From the NCBI RefSeq assembly GCF_001894805.1, contig NZ_BCWX01000004.1, forward strand, positions 372,001 to 436,000: a DNA stretch of 64,000 bases. Reading direction: 5' to 3'. The notes under the pieces are model-generated. The model worked only from the letters and a program-made list of their open reading frames with translations. It was not told the DNA's origin and ran no database searches. Numbering within the stretch: position 1 is the first letter of the stretch; every line of letters begins with the position of its first letter. This document shows positions 51,626 to 60,025 of the stretch, in pieces. Position numbers and translations under genes: made by a program. The DNA is from Rhodococcus globerulus NBRC 14531 (GTDB lineage: Bacteria > Actinomycetota > Actinomycetes > Mycobacteriales > Mycobacteriaceae).

Positions 51626-52480
51626 CTACACCATCAGCGGTTGAACCTCCTGCGCGACAAGGCGAATGAACTCTCGGACGTCCGGCTCGTCAACGGTCGG
51701 TTGGAGTACAACGGTGGTTGCACCCGCGTCCACCCATCGCACTGCTGCTGCCGCAACGTCGGCCGCGGTCCCCACGGCAATCGCTTCCTCCGGCGACTCG
51801 CTACCGGACGCTGCGGCCTCGGCCAGCGCGCGCTCACGACCGCCTGAACCGAAGGCACAGATGACGTAGACGACCACCTCGTGATCTTGCGCTCCGATGT
51901 GTTGGATCGCCCGGCGCACGCCGTCCAGGGTGGTCCCTCCCGACAACACCGTGCCCTGCGCCAACTCACCACTGAGCGCCAAAGTCTTTGGCCCCGTAGC
52001 ACCGACAAGCAACTGAGGCACCTCCTCCGGCGGCCATGCCAGCGTGACGTCCTCGAGATTCACGTACCTACCGGATACCGTCACCGACTCGCCACGTAGT
52101 AGCCGCTCGACCGCTCCGAACTGCTCACGCAGGAGGGTCAACGGCGATTCGGCCTTGGCGCCGATCTGTCGCATCCAACTCTGAACGCCGTGACCGAAGC
52201 CAACCCGCAGTCGATCCGGATGGATTCTGCCCAGCGCCGAAATCTCCATCGCCGTGATCGCGGTGTTGCGCATCGGCGTCGGCAGCACACCGATCGCCAC
52301 TCTCATCCGCGCGGTTGCGGCCAATACAGTTGCAGCAGTAGCTATTCCTCCACCGAAGAAGCAGTCCTCCCACAACCAGACCTCGTCGATACCGACTTCG
52401 TCGGCATATTTGGCAAGCTGGATCAGATCCTCCGGCGACTGCTCCGGACGCAGGACCACGGCAATCCGGGCCCCACTCAT
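51626..52480 (-). CDS. LLM-class (F420-dependent-like) oxidoreductase
   Basis: 284 residues. The TIM-barrel LLM pattern is visible as LAKYADEVGIDEVWLWED, GVLPTPMRNTAITAMEI, and RLRVGFGHGVQSWMRQIG. Actinobacterial members mostly use F420, some FMN; the cofactor is not decided by sequence alone. The ATG overlaps the patatin gene stop by 4 nt, so the two are probably co-translated. The substrate is unknown. Confidence 0.87.
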   Translation of the reverse strand: MSGARIAVVLRPEQSPEDLIQLAKYADEVGIDEVWLWEDCFFGGGIATAATVLAATARMRVAIGVLPTPMRNTAITAMEISALGRIHPDRLRVGFGHGVQSWMRQIGAKAESPLTLLREQFGAVERLLRGESVTVSGRYVNLEDVTLAWPPEEVPQLLVGATGPKTLALSGELAQGTVLSGGTTLDGVRRAIQHIGAQDHEVVVYVICAFGSGGRERALAEAAASGSESPEEAIAVGTAADVAAAAVRWVDAGATTVVLQPTVDEPDVREFIRLVAQEVQPLMV

Positions 52481-53331
52481 GTCGTCACCAGAAACGCAGC
52501 GATCTCGTCAGCCGTTCGGCGGCCCTGTTCGCGACCGAGTTCAGCTGCCGGACGCCGAGTGGCCGGCGAGAGGGAGTTCGTTCCGATCGCCTCGACGACG
52601 GCGTCGTCGGCGAAGATCGGCAGTACCCGTGACTGCGTCATCGCGTCGATTTCCTCTCGCAGACTGCCGCCCAGAAGATTTGGGGCGGGATCGGCTGCTG
52701 GTGAAAGAACCACGACCACATCGCAGTCGGCAGCCAAATGAACATTCGAGCCACTTGCCATTCCGCCATCCATGTATCGGCGCCCGTCGATCGTGACCAC
52801 CGGCCACACACCGGGGACGGCGCAACTCGCTCCGACTGCGTCGATCAGGTCTACGCCGGCCGACTTGCCGAACACCCTCAACTCACCGGTCTCGGCGTTG
52901 ATTGCCGGGATGCGCAACTCCCGGTCGGGCCACGCCCGATTGCGCAGCCTCGCCTCGATGACCGCACGACGCACGGCGGGTTCGACGGTGTCGGCGGCCA
53001 TCGCTGCCTCGCCGAGCGCACGAAGTTGTTCGGATCGATCCGCGGAACCTGCAATCGCGTCGACGAACATCTGACCGAGTACCTCGACATCGACCTTCGG
53101 ATCGATCTCCCCCGTCGCCTCCGCTGTTTGTGCGTCGAAAAGTTCCTGCAGTGTCGCACCGCCCGCGATCTGAGCGGTCACGGTGGAGCCTGCAGAAGTG
53201 CCGATCAACACGTCCGCTGCCAGCAGCGCTGCGGCGGCGTCCGCCGAATTGTCCTGAACGCCGAGTAGAAAACCGGTTTCCCAGGCGATTCCCGCAACGC
53301 CGCCACCGGCCAGTACCAACCCCAGTTTCAC
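52477..53331 (-). CDS. Patatin-like phospholipase
   Basis: 284 residues from the GTG at 53331, which follows GAGAGG at good spacing; the upstream open frame to 53568 overlaps the divergent DhaK gene and is not used. The oxyanion motif GGGVAG, the nucleophile GTSAG and the aspartate in MDGGMASGS form the Ser-Asp dyad of the patatin family. It probably hydrolyses phospholipid or other lipid acyl esters. Unlike secreted patatins it has no signal peptide. It shares a short 63-bp region with the divergent DhaK gene. Confidence 0.9.
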   Translation of the reverse strand: MKLGLVLAGGGVAGIAWETGFLLGVQDNSADAAAALLAADVLIGTSAGSTVTAQIAGGATLQELFDAQTAEATGEIDPKVDVEVLGQMFVDAIAGSADRSEQLRALGEAAMAADTVEPAVRRAVIEARLRNRAWPDRELRIPAINAETGELRVFGKSAGVDLIDAVGASCAVPGVWPVVTIDGRRYMDGGMASGSNVHLAADCDVVVVLSPAADPAPNLLGGSLREEIDAMTQSRVLPIFADDAVVEAIGTNSLSPATRRPAAELGREQGRRTADEIAAFLVTT

Positions 53332-53382
53332 GCCGTCCACCTCTCGTCGATCACCACCCGTGCCCGAACTCGACGTTAGACC

Positions 53383-53388
53383 TACTCT
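53383..53388 (+). promoter_or_regulatory. Candidate -10 element of the leaderless DhaK gene
   Basis: TACTCT lies 6 nt before the ATG at 53395; no ribosome site is visible. Confidence 0.4.
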
Positions 53389-53394
53389 GAAGTG

Positions 53395-55068
53395 ATGTTC
53401 ATGCGCAGCGCAAAGACATTTGTTCCCGACGCACTTCGCGGGTTGATCGCATCCACCGACGACATCGCGTGGAATCCCGACCCCGGATACCTCACACGGG
53501 CACAACCGCTGCCCAAAGGACAAGTCGCCATCGTCTCCGGCGGCGGATCCGGACACGAACCGATGCACGCCGGGTTCCTCGGCGCAGGCATGCTGACCGC
53601 AGTCTGCCCCGGCTTGGTCTTCACTTCACCCAACGCTCTGCAAATTCACGAGGCGTGCAAAGCCGTCGACGCCGGCGGCGGTGTCCTCCACATCGTGAAG
53701 AACTACACCGGCGACGTCATGAACTTCGGTATCGCACGAGAGTTGCTGCGGGAAGACAACATCGATACCGATGTGGTCCTCGTCGAGGACGATGTGGCAA
53801 CCGAACGAGCTGACGGCGACGGACCAGGACGCCGAGGTACGGCAGCCACCGTCGTCGTGGAAAAGGTTTGCGGTGCAGCAGCCGAGCGCGGCGAGTCTTT
53901 GGCAGAGGTTGTCCGGATCGGTCGCCTTGTCGCACAATCGGCACGCAGCATGGCCGTCGCGCTTGCGCCGTGCACGCTCCCCGGCGCAACGGAACCTTCG
54001 TTCGATCTACCCGCGGGCCAGATGGAACTGGGCATCGGTATCCACGGCGAGCGAGGACGCGAACGGATCGACGCGTTGCCTGCTCCCGAACTGGTGCGCC
54101 GACTGACCGATCCGATCATCGACTCACTCGAACTGGCAGAGGGAGATCGTGTTATCGCGCTGGTCAACGGATTAGGTGCAACACATCCCCTGGAACTGCA
54201 GTTGCTGTTCGCGGAACTCGGAGAATATCTAGGCGAGAAGGGAATTCACATCGAACGCCCCCTCGTCGGAACATTTGTGACGGCGATGAACATGGCAGGC
54301 GCATCCATCACCTTGGTACGCGTCGACGATCAGATCCTCGAACTGTGGGACGCCCCGAGCGCCGCGCCGGCCTGGCCGAATTCGCCGGCACGAAGTTACT
54401 CGGCTGTGGGTCCGCGGGAATCGTTCGGCCCTTCGTACACTGCACCGACAACCCCGACTTCCGACGGAAACATCGGGGCATGGGTAGCCGATTGGGCACA
54501 GAAGGTACTCGACGAGGAACCCGCCCTCACCGATCTCGATCGACGGGCGGGCGACGGCGATTTCGGTACCAACATGGTGGCCGCACTGGAACAATTGGAT
54601 TTGACCGAGATGCGCAATACCTATTCCGCATCAACAACATTCGATGCCATCTCGCAAGCCTATCTCGGCCATGCGGGTGGAACGTCCGGAGCACTGTTCG
54701 GCATCTGGTTCCGTCATTTCTTCCGGGTAGCCCGAGAGGGCACACTGGATCTCGCGACCATTGCCGCTGCGGCACGGGCAGGTCTGGACAACATCACCGC
54801 ACTGGGGGGAGCACGCCCCGGAGACAAGACCATGGTGGATGCGATTGCCCCCGCAGTGGACGCTCTCGAGGAAGGAGTTCGACTCGACGGCGTACGCGCG
54901 GACGTGTTGCAACGAACCTCGGAAGCCGCTCGCGCCGGAGCCGAGTCGACGGAAGTCATGGTCGCCAGCCGGGGCCGCGCAAGCTATGTCGGCGAGGCTG
55001 CTCGCGGCGTCGTCGACCCGGGCGCACTCGTTATCGCATGGTTCTTCGAGTGTGCAGTGGGTCACTAA
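53395..55068 (+). CDS. Dihydroxyacetone-kinase-like protein, DhaK-DhaL fusion
   Basis: 557 residues. The N-terminal DhaK domain (about 1-335) has VSGGGSGHEPMHAG and the covalent-binding histidine in GIGIHGERG. The C-terminal DhaL domain (about 365-557) has LDRRAGDGDFG, where three aspartates coordinate Mg-ATP. A Pro/Ser/Thr linker joins them. This single-chain ATP-dependent form phosphorylates dihydroxyacetone or another short ketose/aldose; the exact substrate varies in the family. ATG 53395 is favoured by the -10 position; GTG at 53392 and ATG at 53401 are alternatives. Confidence 0.92.
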   Translation: MFMRSAKTFVPDALRGLIASTDDIAWNPDPGYLTRAQPLPKGQVAIVSGGGSGHEPMHAGFLGAGMLTAVCPGLVFTSPNALQIHEACKAVDAGGGVLHIVKNYTGDVMNFGIARELLREDNIDTDVVLVEDDVATERADGDGPGRRGTAATVVVEKVCGAAAERGESLAEVVRIGRLVAQSARSMAVALAPCTLPGATEPSFDLPAGQMELGIGIHGERGRERIDALPAPELVRRLTDPIIDSLELAEGDRVIALVNGLGATHPLELQLLFAELGEYLGEKGIHIERPLVGTFVTAMNMAGASITLVRVDDQILELWDAPSAAPAWPNSPARSYSAVGPRESFGPSYTAPTTPTSDGNIGAWVADWAQKVLDEEPALTDLDRRAGDGDFGTNMVAALEQLDLTEMRNTYSASTTFDAISQAYLGHAGGTSGALFGIWFRHFFRVAREGTLDLATIAAAARAGLDNITALGGARPGDKTMVDAIAPAVDALEEGVRLDGVRADVLQRTSEAARAGAESTEVMVASRGRASYVGEAARGVVDPGALVIAWFFECAVGH

Positions 55069-55164
55069 CACGGTGCCCCGGCGATATGACTAGCCTGACA
55101 TCACACAACCTCGATTGCGGCCGGTCTGGAAAGCACAGGATCGCATGACACCCAGGAGTAGCCC

Positions 55165-56787
55165 ATGCTGAGCACGATGCAAGACGCCCCACTCTCCATT
55201 GCTCAAATCCTGCGGCACGGAGCCTCCGTCCACGGTGACGCCGAGGTTGTGACCTGGACCGAAAGTGGTCCGCGCCGTACGTCGTATGCCGAGGTGGGAC
55301 GTCGCTGCGCTCAGCTGGCACACGCACTGCGCGGACTGGGCGTCGACGGGGATCAGCGAGTGGCCACGTTCATGTGGAACAACTCGGAGCACCTCGAGGC
55401 GTACCTCGGCATTCCTGCGATGGGCGCTGTCCTGCACACCCTCAACATCCGATTGTTCCCCGAGCAGCTGATCCACGTTGCCAATCACGCCGAGGATCAC
55501 GTGATCATCGTGGATCCGTCGCTGATCCCGTTGCTCGCACCCCAACTGCCTTCGCTCACGACCGTCAAGCACATCATCGTGACGGGCTCTTCCGCCGCCG
55601 GCCTCGAAGCGCCCGCCGGTGTTGAGGTACACACGTACGAAGGCCTGATCGCGGAGCAGCCGACAGAGTTCGACTGGCCCGAACTGGACGAGCGCAGCGC
55701 TGCCGCGATGTGTTACACCTCCGGCACCACAGGCGACCCCAAAGGTGTTGTGTATTCCCATCGTTCGATCTACCTGCACTCGATGCAGGTCTGCATGAGC
55801 GACGGACCCAACCTCAAGCAGGGCGACCGCGCACTTGCCGTCGTTCCGCAGTTCCATGCGATGTCGTGGGGACTTCCCTACGCCGCGTTCATGATCGGCG
55901 CTTCGCTGATCATGCCCGATCGCTTCCTCCAGCCGGCTCCGTTGGCCGCGATCATCGCCAGCGAGAAGCCGACGTTCGCCGCCGCGGTCCCCACGATCTG
56001 GCAGGGTCTGCACCTCTACCTCGAACAGAATCCTCAGGACATCTCGTCTATGCGTGAGGTTCTGATCGGCGGCTCGGCAGTTCCGCCGGCACTGATGCAC
56101 GCGTTCGAAGACGATCACAACGTCAGCGTCCTGCATGCGTGGGGCATGACCGAAACCTCGCCACTCGGCTCCGTGGCTCGCCCGCCGCTCGGTATCACGG
56201 GTGACGAGATGTGGAAGTACCGATACTCGCAGGGCCGCTTCCCCGCATCCGTCGAAGCACGCCTCATCGACGATGACGGCAAAACTGTTGCCCACGACGG
56301 CGTCTCCGTTGGCGAGCTCGAAGTGCGCGGCCCCTGGATTACGGCGTCGTATTACGGTGTCGAGGCAGCAGACAAGTTCAACGACGGCTGGCTCAAGACC
56401 GGCGACGTCGGATCCATCACTGCCGACGGCTTCCTCAGCCTCTCGGACCGTTCCAAGGACATCATCAAGTCGGGCGGCGAGTGGATTTCGTCGGTCGACC
56501 TCGAGAACGCAGTCATGGGTCATCCCGATGTCACGGAAGCAGCTGTAATCGGCATTCCCGACGAGAAGTGGGATGAGCGACCGCTGGTGGCGGTAGTCCT
56601 GCGCGCGGATTCGGCAACAACGATGGCCGAACTGCAAGAGTTCCTCTCGGACAAGATCGCAAAGTGGCAGCTTCCCGAGAACTGGGCTGTGGTGCAGGAA
56701 GTTCCGAAGACGAGTGTCGGCAAGTTCGACAAGAAGCGTCTGCGGGCCGACTACCACGACGGCGGACTCAACGTCACGCGGCTCTGA
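55165..56787 (+). CDS. Fatty-acid/medium-chain acyl-CoA synthetase (FadD-like)
   Basis: 540 residues. The AMP-binding motif YTSGTTGDPKGV, HAWGMTETSP, the hinge LKTGDVGSI and the C-terminal catalytic lysine in TSVGKFDKKR define an acyl-CoA ligase. The length and IHVANHAEDHVII region resemble AlkK-type medium-chain enzymes. AGGAGTAGCCC precedes the ATG at 55165. It faces the thiolase/SDR/TetR operon, separated by a shared 14-bp terminator, and could supply acyl-CoA for that beta-oxidation group. Confidence 0.92.
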   Translation: MLSTMQDAPLSIAQILRHGASVHGDAEVVTWTESGPRRTSYAEVGRRCAQLAHALRGLGVDGDQRVATFMWNNSEHLEAYLGIPAMGAVLHTLNIRLFPEQLIHVANHAEDHVIIVDPSLIPLLAPQLPSLTTVKHIIVTGSSAAGLEAPAGVEVHTYEGLIAEQPTEFDWPELDERSAAAMCYTSGTTGDPKGVVYSHRSIYLHSMQVCMSDGPNLKQGDRALAVVPQFHAMSWGLPYAAFMIGASLIMPDRFLQPAPLAAIIASEKPTFAAAVPTIWQGLHLYLEQNPQDISSMREVLIGGSAVPPALMHAFEDDHNVSVLHAWGMTETSPLGSVARPPLGITGDEMWKYRYSQGRFPASVEARLIDDDGKTVAHDGVSVGELEVRGPWITASYYGVEAADKFNDGWLKTGDVGSITADGFLSLSDRSKDIIKSGGEWISSVDLENAVMGHPDVTEAAVIGIPDEKWDERPLVAVVLRADSATTMAELQEFLSDKIAKWQLPENWAVVQEVPKTSVGKFDKKRLRADYHDGGLNVTRL

Positions 56788-56806
56788 CACAGGGTAAACA
56801 CCACAA

Positions 56807-56839
56807 GGCGGGCAACAGGTCTTAAACCTGTTGCCCGCC
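56807..56839. terminator. Strong bidirectional intrinsic-type terminator
   Basis: GGCGGGCAACAGGT (56807-56820) and ACCTGTTGCCCGCC (56826-56839) form a perfect 14-bp stem with a 5-nt loop, followed by TTCGTTT. It lies between the convergent acyl-CoA synthetase and TetR genes. Confidence 0.85.
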
Positions 56840-56844
56840 TTCGT

Positions 56845-57471
56845 TTACGGTCGATACCCGACTGTATGAAACGCGATGTCGACGTACTTCTCTGCCAATT
56901 GGGACGGCGACATCGGACCACCGGTCTGGAACCAACGTGGTAAAGATTGAGCCATTCCGAGTATGGCCCGGACGGTTTCTTCGGTGTCGGTGACCGAGAA
57001 ATCTCCTGATGCCACACCGTTATCGACAATCCTGCGCATCAGCAATTCGAGTCGCTTGCGACTGGCCGCGTATCGGCTTCGGCTTTCCGGCGAGACATGC
57101 CGGATCTCGGTGTCCAACGCAGCGTGATGCGCCCGATGAGTCATGTACAGAACGATCGCCTCGACCACCAGCGCAAAGCGCTCCACCGGTTTTTCTCCGG
57201 CTTCTGCTTCTGCCGCTTCGGTTCTGGTATTCAGTTCGCTCATCGATACGTCGAACAGCGCGACCAGAACGGCCTCTTTGTTCGCGTGGTGATAGTAGAG
57301 CGCGGGAACGGTTACCCCGACGCGGTTGGCAATCTGCCGCACAGTTGTGCCGTGGTAACCGTTCTCGTTGAACAGTTCCAGCGAAGCCGTCAGGATGTCA
57401 CTCATCAACAGCGGCGGAAAAGACCTCCAGTCCACTGCTACCGAATCTACACTCATCGCTTCGCCAGTCAT
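56845..57471 (-). CDS. TetR-family transcriptional regulator
   Basis: 208 residues from the ATG at 57471. The HTH is TTVRQIANRVGVTVPALYYHHANKEAV, with its core (VRQIANRVGV) typical of TetR proteins of the fatty-acid group. The remaining helical domain binds the ligand, probably an acyl-CoA. Upstream open frame to 57687 overlaps the SDR gene and is ignored. It is the last gene of the thiolase-SDR-TetR operon and probably regulates it via the dyad at 59572. Confidence 0.88.
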   Translation of the reverse strand: MTGEAMSVDSVAVDWRSFPPLLMSDILTASLELFNENGYHGTTVRQIANRVGVTVPALYYHHANKEAVLVALFDVSMSELNTRTEAAEAEAGEKPVERFALVVEAIVLYMTHRAHHAALDTEIRHVSPESRSRYAASRKRLELLMRRIVDNGVASGDFSVTDTEETVRAILGMAQSLPRWFQTGGPMSPSQLAEKYVDIAFHTVGYRP

Positions 57472-57484
57472 CTTGTCTCCGAAA

Positions 57485-58246
57485 TTACCGCGGTGCCATA
57501 CGGATTGCACCGTCGAGGCGGATCGTCTCTCCGTTGAGCATCGGGTTGGAGACGATGTGCGCTGCGAGTGCACCGTACTCGCTGGGGTCACCCAAGCGGG
57601 AGGGGTGCGGCACCTGAGTACCGAGCGACGCCTGAGCCTCTTCCGGCAGGCTGGCGAGCAACGGCGTCTTGAACAGGCCAGGAGCAATCGTGTTGACGCG
57701 GATCAGCAGCGACGCGAGGTCGCGGGCGATGGGGAGCGTCATACCGACAACGCCGCCCTTGGATGCGGAGTAAGCAGCCTGGCCGATCTGTCCGTCGTAT
57801 GCTGCGACCGAGGCGGTGTTGATGATGACACCCCGCTCGCCGTCAATGGGCTCGGTCTTCGAAATGCGCTCTGCAGCAAGGCGAAGCACGTTGAACGTGC
57901 CGATCAGGTTGACGTCCACGACCTTCTTGAACGCGTCGAGGGGGAATGCGCCCTTCTTGCTGACGGTCTTGATGGCGTTGCCGATTCCGGCGCAGTTGAC
58001 CGTGACGCGGATCGGTCCGAGGGTCTCCGCGAGATCGAGAGCGGCCGACACAGCTGTCTCGTCCGTGACGTCGGCCGCAGCGAAGCGAACGCGGTCGCCG
58101 AGTTCCTTGGCGATGGCCTCACCGTTGGAGGACGGCAGGTCGATGATGACGACGCTGGCGCCGTCGGCGAGAAGGGCTTTGGCGGTGGCCAGGCCGAGCC
58201 CGGAGGCTCCACCGGTGACGACGGCTACGCTGTCGTTGACGATCAT
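57485..58246 (-). CDS. Short-chain dehydrogenase, HSD10-type 3-hydroxyacyl-CoA dehydrogenase
   Basis: 253 residues from the ATG at 58246, which has AAAGGGAA upstream. The cofactor motif is [12 protein letters not shown], the structural NCAG and the catalytic Ser-Tyr-Lys set in [10 protein letters not shown] / AYSASKGG. The pattern matches type 2 (HSD10) 3-hydroxyacyl-CoA dehydrogenases. It would oxidise 3-hydroxyacyl-CoA to 3-ketoacyl-CoA just before the thiolase step encoded next to it. The gene starts 28 nt after the thiolase stop. Confidence 0.9.
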   Translation of the reverse strand: MIVNDSVAVVTGGASGLGLATAKALLADGASVVIIDLPSSNGEAIAKELGDRVRFAAADVTDETAVSAALDLAETLGPIRVTVNCAGIGNAIKTVSKKGAFPLDAFKKVVDVNLIGTFNVLRLAAERISKTEPIDGERGVIINTASVAAYDGQIGQAAYSASKGGVVGMTLPIARDLASLLIRVNTIAPGLFKTPLLASLPEEAQASLGTQVPHPSRLGDPSEYGALAAHIVSNPMLNGETIRLDGAIRMAPR

Positions 58247-58274
58247 GTGATTCCCTTTCGAAAGATGTTGTGTG

Positions 58275-59468
58275 TCAGATACGTTCGATGATGGTGGCGT
58301 TTGCCATGCCGGCACCTTCACACATGGTCTGCAGGCCGTAGCGTCCGCCGGTGGCCTCGAGGTGGTTGACCATCGTCGTCAGCAAACGCGTGCCCGAGGA
58401 TCCGAGTGCGTGGCCGAGCGAGATGGCTCCGCCCCACGGGTTGAGCTTGGCCGGGTCGGCACCGAATTCGTGTGCCCACGCGAGTGGCACGGGCGCAAAT
58501 GCTTCGTTGACCTCGTAGGTGTCGATGTCGTCGATGCTCAGTCCTGCGCGAGCAAGGACCTTGTGGGTGGCCGGGATCGGTGCGGTGAGCATGAAGACCG
58601 GGTCGTCGCCCATCACGGAGAACGAGTGGAAACGCGCTCGGGGCGTCAGACCCAGCTTGGAGGCCATCTCTTCGCTCATGATCAGAGCAGCCGAAGCGCC
58701 GTCGGTGAGCGGTGAGGAGTTGCCGGGAGTGATCGACCACTGTGCTTCCGGGAAACGAGCTGCGTACTTCTCGGAGTAGAACGACGGCTTCAAACCGGCC
58801 AGGCCCTCGGCGGTGGTCGATGCGCGCACAGTCTCGTCGACGGTGTGCGAAACGGTCTCACCAGCGGCATTGGTCACCGAGATCGGCACGATCTCCTTGT
58901 CGAACAGTCCCTCCGCCGCCGCAGCCGCAGCGCGCTGATGGGACTGAGCCGAGAAAGCGTCGAGCGTGTCCCGGTCGAACTTCCACTTCGCCGCAATCAG
59001 TTCAGCCGAAATGCCTTGGTTGACCAAGCCCTCGGGGTAGCGAGCGGCGATACCGGGACCGGATGCGTCCTTACCCACCGAGGTGAACCCCATAGGTACA
59101 CGGCTCATGGATTCGACACCGGCGGCAATCACGATGTCGTACGCCCCGGCGATAACGCCCTGAGCGGCGAAATGTGCTGCCTGCTGGCTGGATCCGCACT
59201 GGCGGTCGATCGTAGTGGCAGGCACGGATTCGGGGAACCCAGCCGAGAGCACGGCCGTTCGGGTGATGTTCAGTGCCTGCTCGCCGGCCTGACCGACACA
59301 GCCGCCGATGACGTCGTCTACCAGCGCCGGATCGATGCCGTTGCGCTCGACGATCGACCGAAGTACGTGGGCCAACAGTTCGACGGGATGTGTCCCGGAC
59401 AGTGCCCCGCCTGGCTTGCCCTTGCCTGATGCGATCCGGACTACATCGACAATCACTGCCTTGGTCAT
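58275..59468 (-). CDS. Acetyl-CoA acetyltransferase (thiolase)
   Basis: 397 residues from the ATG at 59468. The nucleophilic cysteine is in [11 protein letters not shown], the histidine motif is [14 protein letters not shown], and [12 protein letters not shown] and [10 protein letters not shown] carry the remaining active-site segments. Thiolases cleave 3-ketoacyl-CoA with CoA. AAGGGAACG precedes the start. It is the first gene of the operon with an HSD10-type dehydrogenase and TetR regulator. The chain length is not predictable. Confidence 0.92.
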   Translation of the reverse strand: MTKAVIVDVVRIASGKGKPGGALSGTHPVELLAHVLRSIVERNGIDPALVDDVIGGCVGQAGEQALNITRTAVLSAGFPESVPATTIDRQCGSSQQAAHFAAQGVIAGAYDIVIAAGVESMSRVPMGFTSVGKDASGPGIAARYPEGLVNQGISAELIAAKWKFDRDTLDAFSAQSHQRAAAAAAEGLFDKEIVPISVTNAAGETVSHTVDETVRASTTAEGLAGLKPSFYSEKYAARFPEAQWSITPGNSSPLTDGASAALIMSEEMASKLGLTPRARFHSFSVMGDDPVFMLTAPIPATHKVLARAGLSIDDIDTYEVNEAFAPVPLAWAHEFGADPAKLNPWGGAISLGHALGSSGTRLLTTMVNHLEATGGRYGLQTMCEGAGMANATIIERI

Positions 59469-59571
59469 CTTCTTCGTTCCCTTCGAGGACGTGCACTTGA
59501 GACGGTCCGGCACCCAAGACGCATGCATCAGGCACCGGACCGAGATCATGTTGCGCAAGCCAACCACTGAC

Positions 59572-59585
59572 TTAGCGCTCGTTAA
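59572..59585. promoter_or_regulatory. Candidate TetR operator upstream of the thiolase operon
   Basis: TTAGCG-CT-CGTTAA is a near-perfect dyad (one mismatch), about 104 bp before the thiolase start, in the size range of TetR fatty-acid operators. The TetR gene of the same operon is the obvious partner. Confidence 0.45.
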
Positions 59586-59926
59586 ATAGCTATCATGCCA
59601 GAGATGCCGGCGTCAATGGCAACCACTGGGATCGATACGGGGCGGACAGGGGGCAAGGAGGCGCCCAGCGACGGAGTCGGCAGCGCTACGTTCGACCGTG
59701 TAGTGGCCCTAAACCAATGAGCCCGAGATGTCCTCACCAAAAGGAATTAACACCAAAGTATTAGGAACGCGATCCCGCATTCAAGCCACCTCTATGAATC
59801 GAGATTCCGCACTTCGCCAAGAGACAAAAGAAGCACTCTTCGCGGTGGTTCTGCACAACTTTACCGAAGGTTATGAATAACGCGTAGCTCATCAGCGCAT
59901 TTACTACAGGGGAATGAGCGACTCGC

Positions 59927-59980
59927 CTAACGTGTCGCGAGAAAGAAGAACACTGAGAACACGAAGGCCAACACGATCAT
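59927..59980 (-). CDS. Possible 17-residue hydrophobic peptide downstream of the histidine kinase
   Basis: The ATG at 59980 follows CAGGAC with a spacing of about 9 nt and encodes MIVLAFVFSVFFFLATR, a single membrane-spanning length. It begins 46 nt after the kinase stop on the same strand. Expression is unproven. Confidence 0.3.
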   Translation of the reverse strand: MIVLAFVFSVFFFLATR

Positions 59981-60025
59981 CGAGAGACGTCCTGGTTGAA
60001 TCTTGCCCGATTTGCCGCGGGGTAA

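Larger units (their letters stand above)
59469..60025. other. 557-bp intergenic region, mostly unassigned
   Basis: It holds the thiolase operon promoter region, an operator-like dyad (59572-59585), a small dyad GAATC-GA-GATTC (59796-59807) and one very short minus-strand ORF (59927-59980). No response-regulator gene follows the histidine kinase. Confidence 0.45.

Noticed and set aside
52477-53568. Longer form of the patatin protein starting at 53568
   Set aside because: The extension overlaps the divergent DhaK gene and its promoter; the GTG at 53331 has a good ribosome site right before the family N-terminus.
55090-56790. 566-codon open frame on the minus strand opposite the acyl-CoA synthetase
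   Set aside because: It is a mirror frame of a well-recognised gene with strong motifs; composition is Arg/His-rich with no ribosome site or domain. Similar mirror frames (for example 41156-42442 and 21760-22866) were rejected for the same reason.
59880-60025. Remnant of a response regulator behind the histidine kinase
   Set aside because: No frame shows receiver or LuxR-type motifs.
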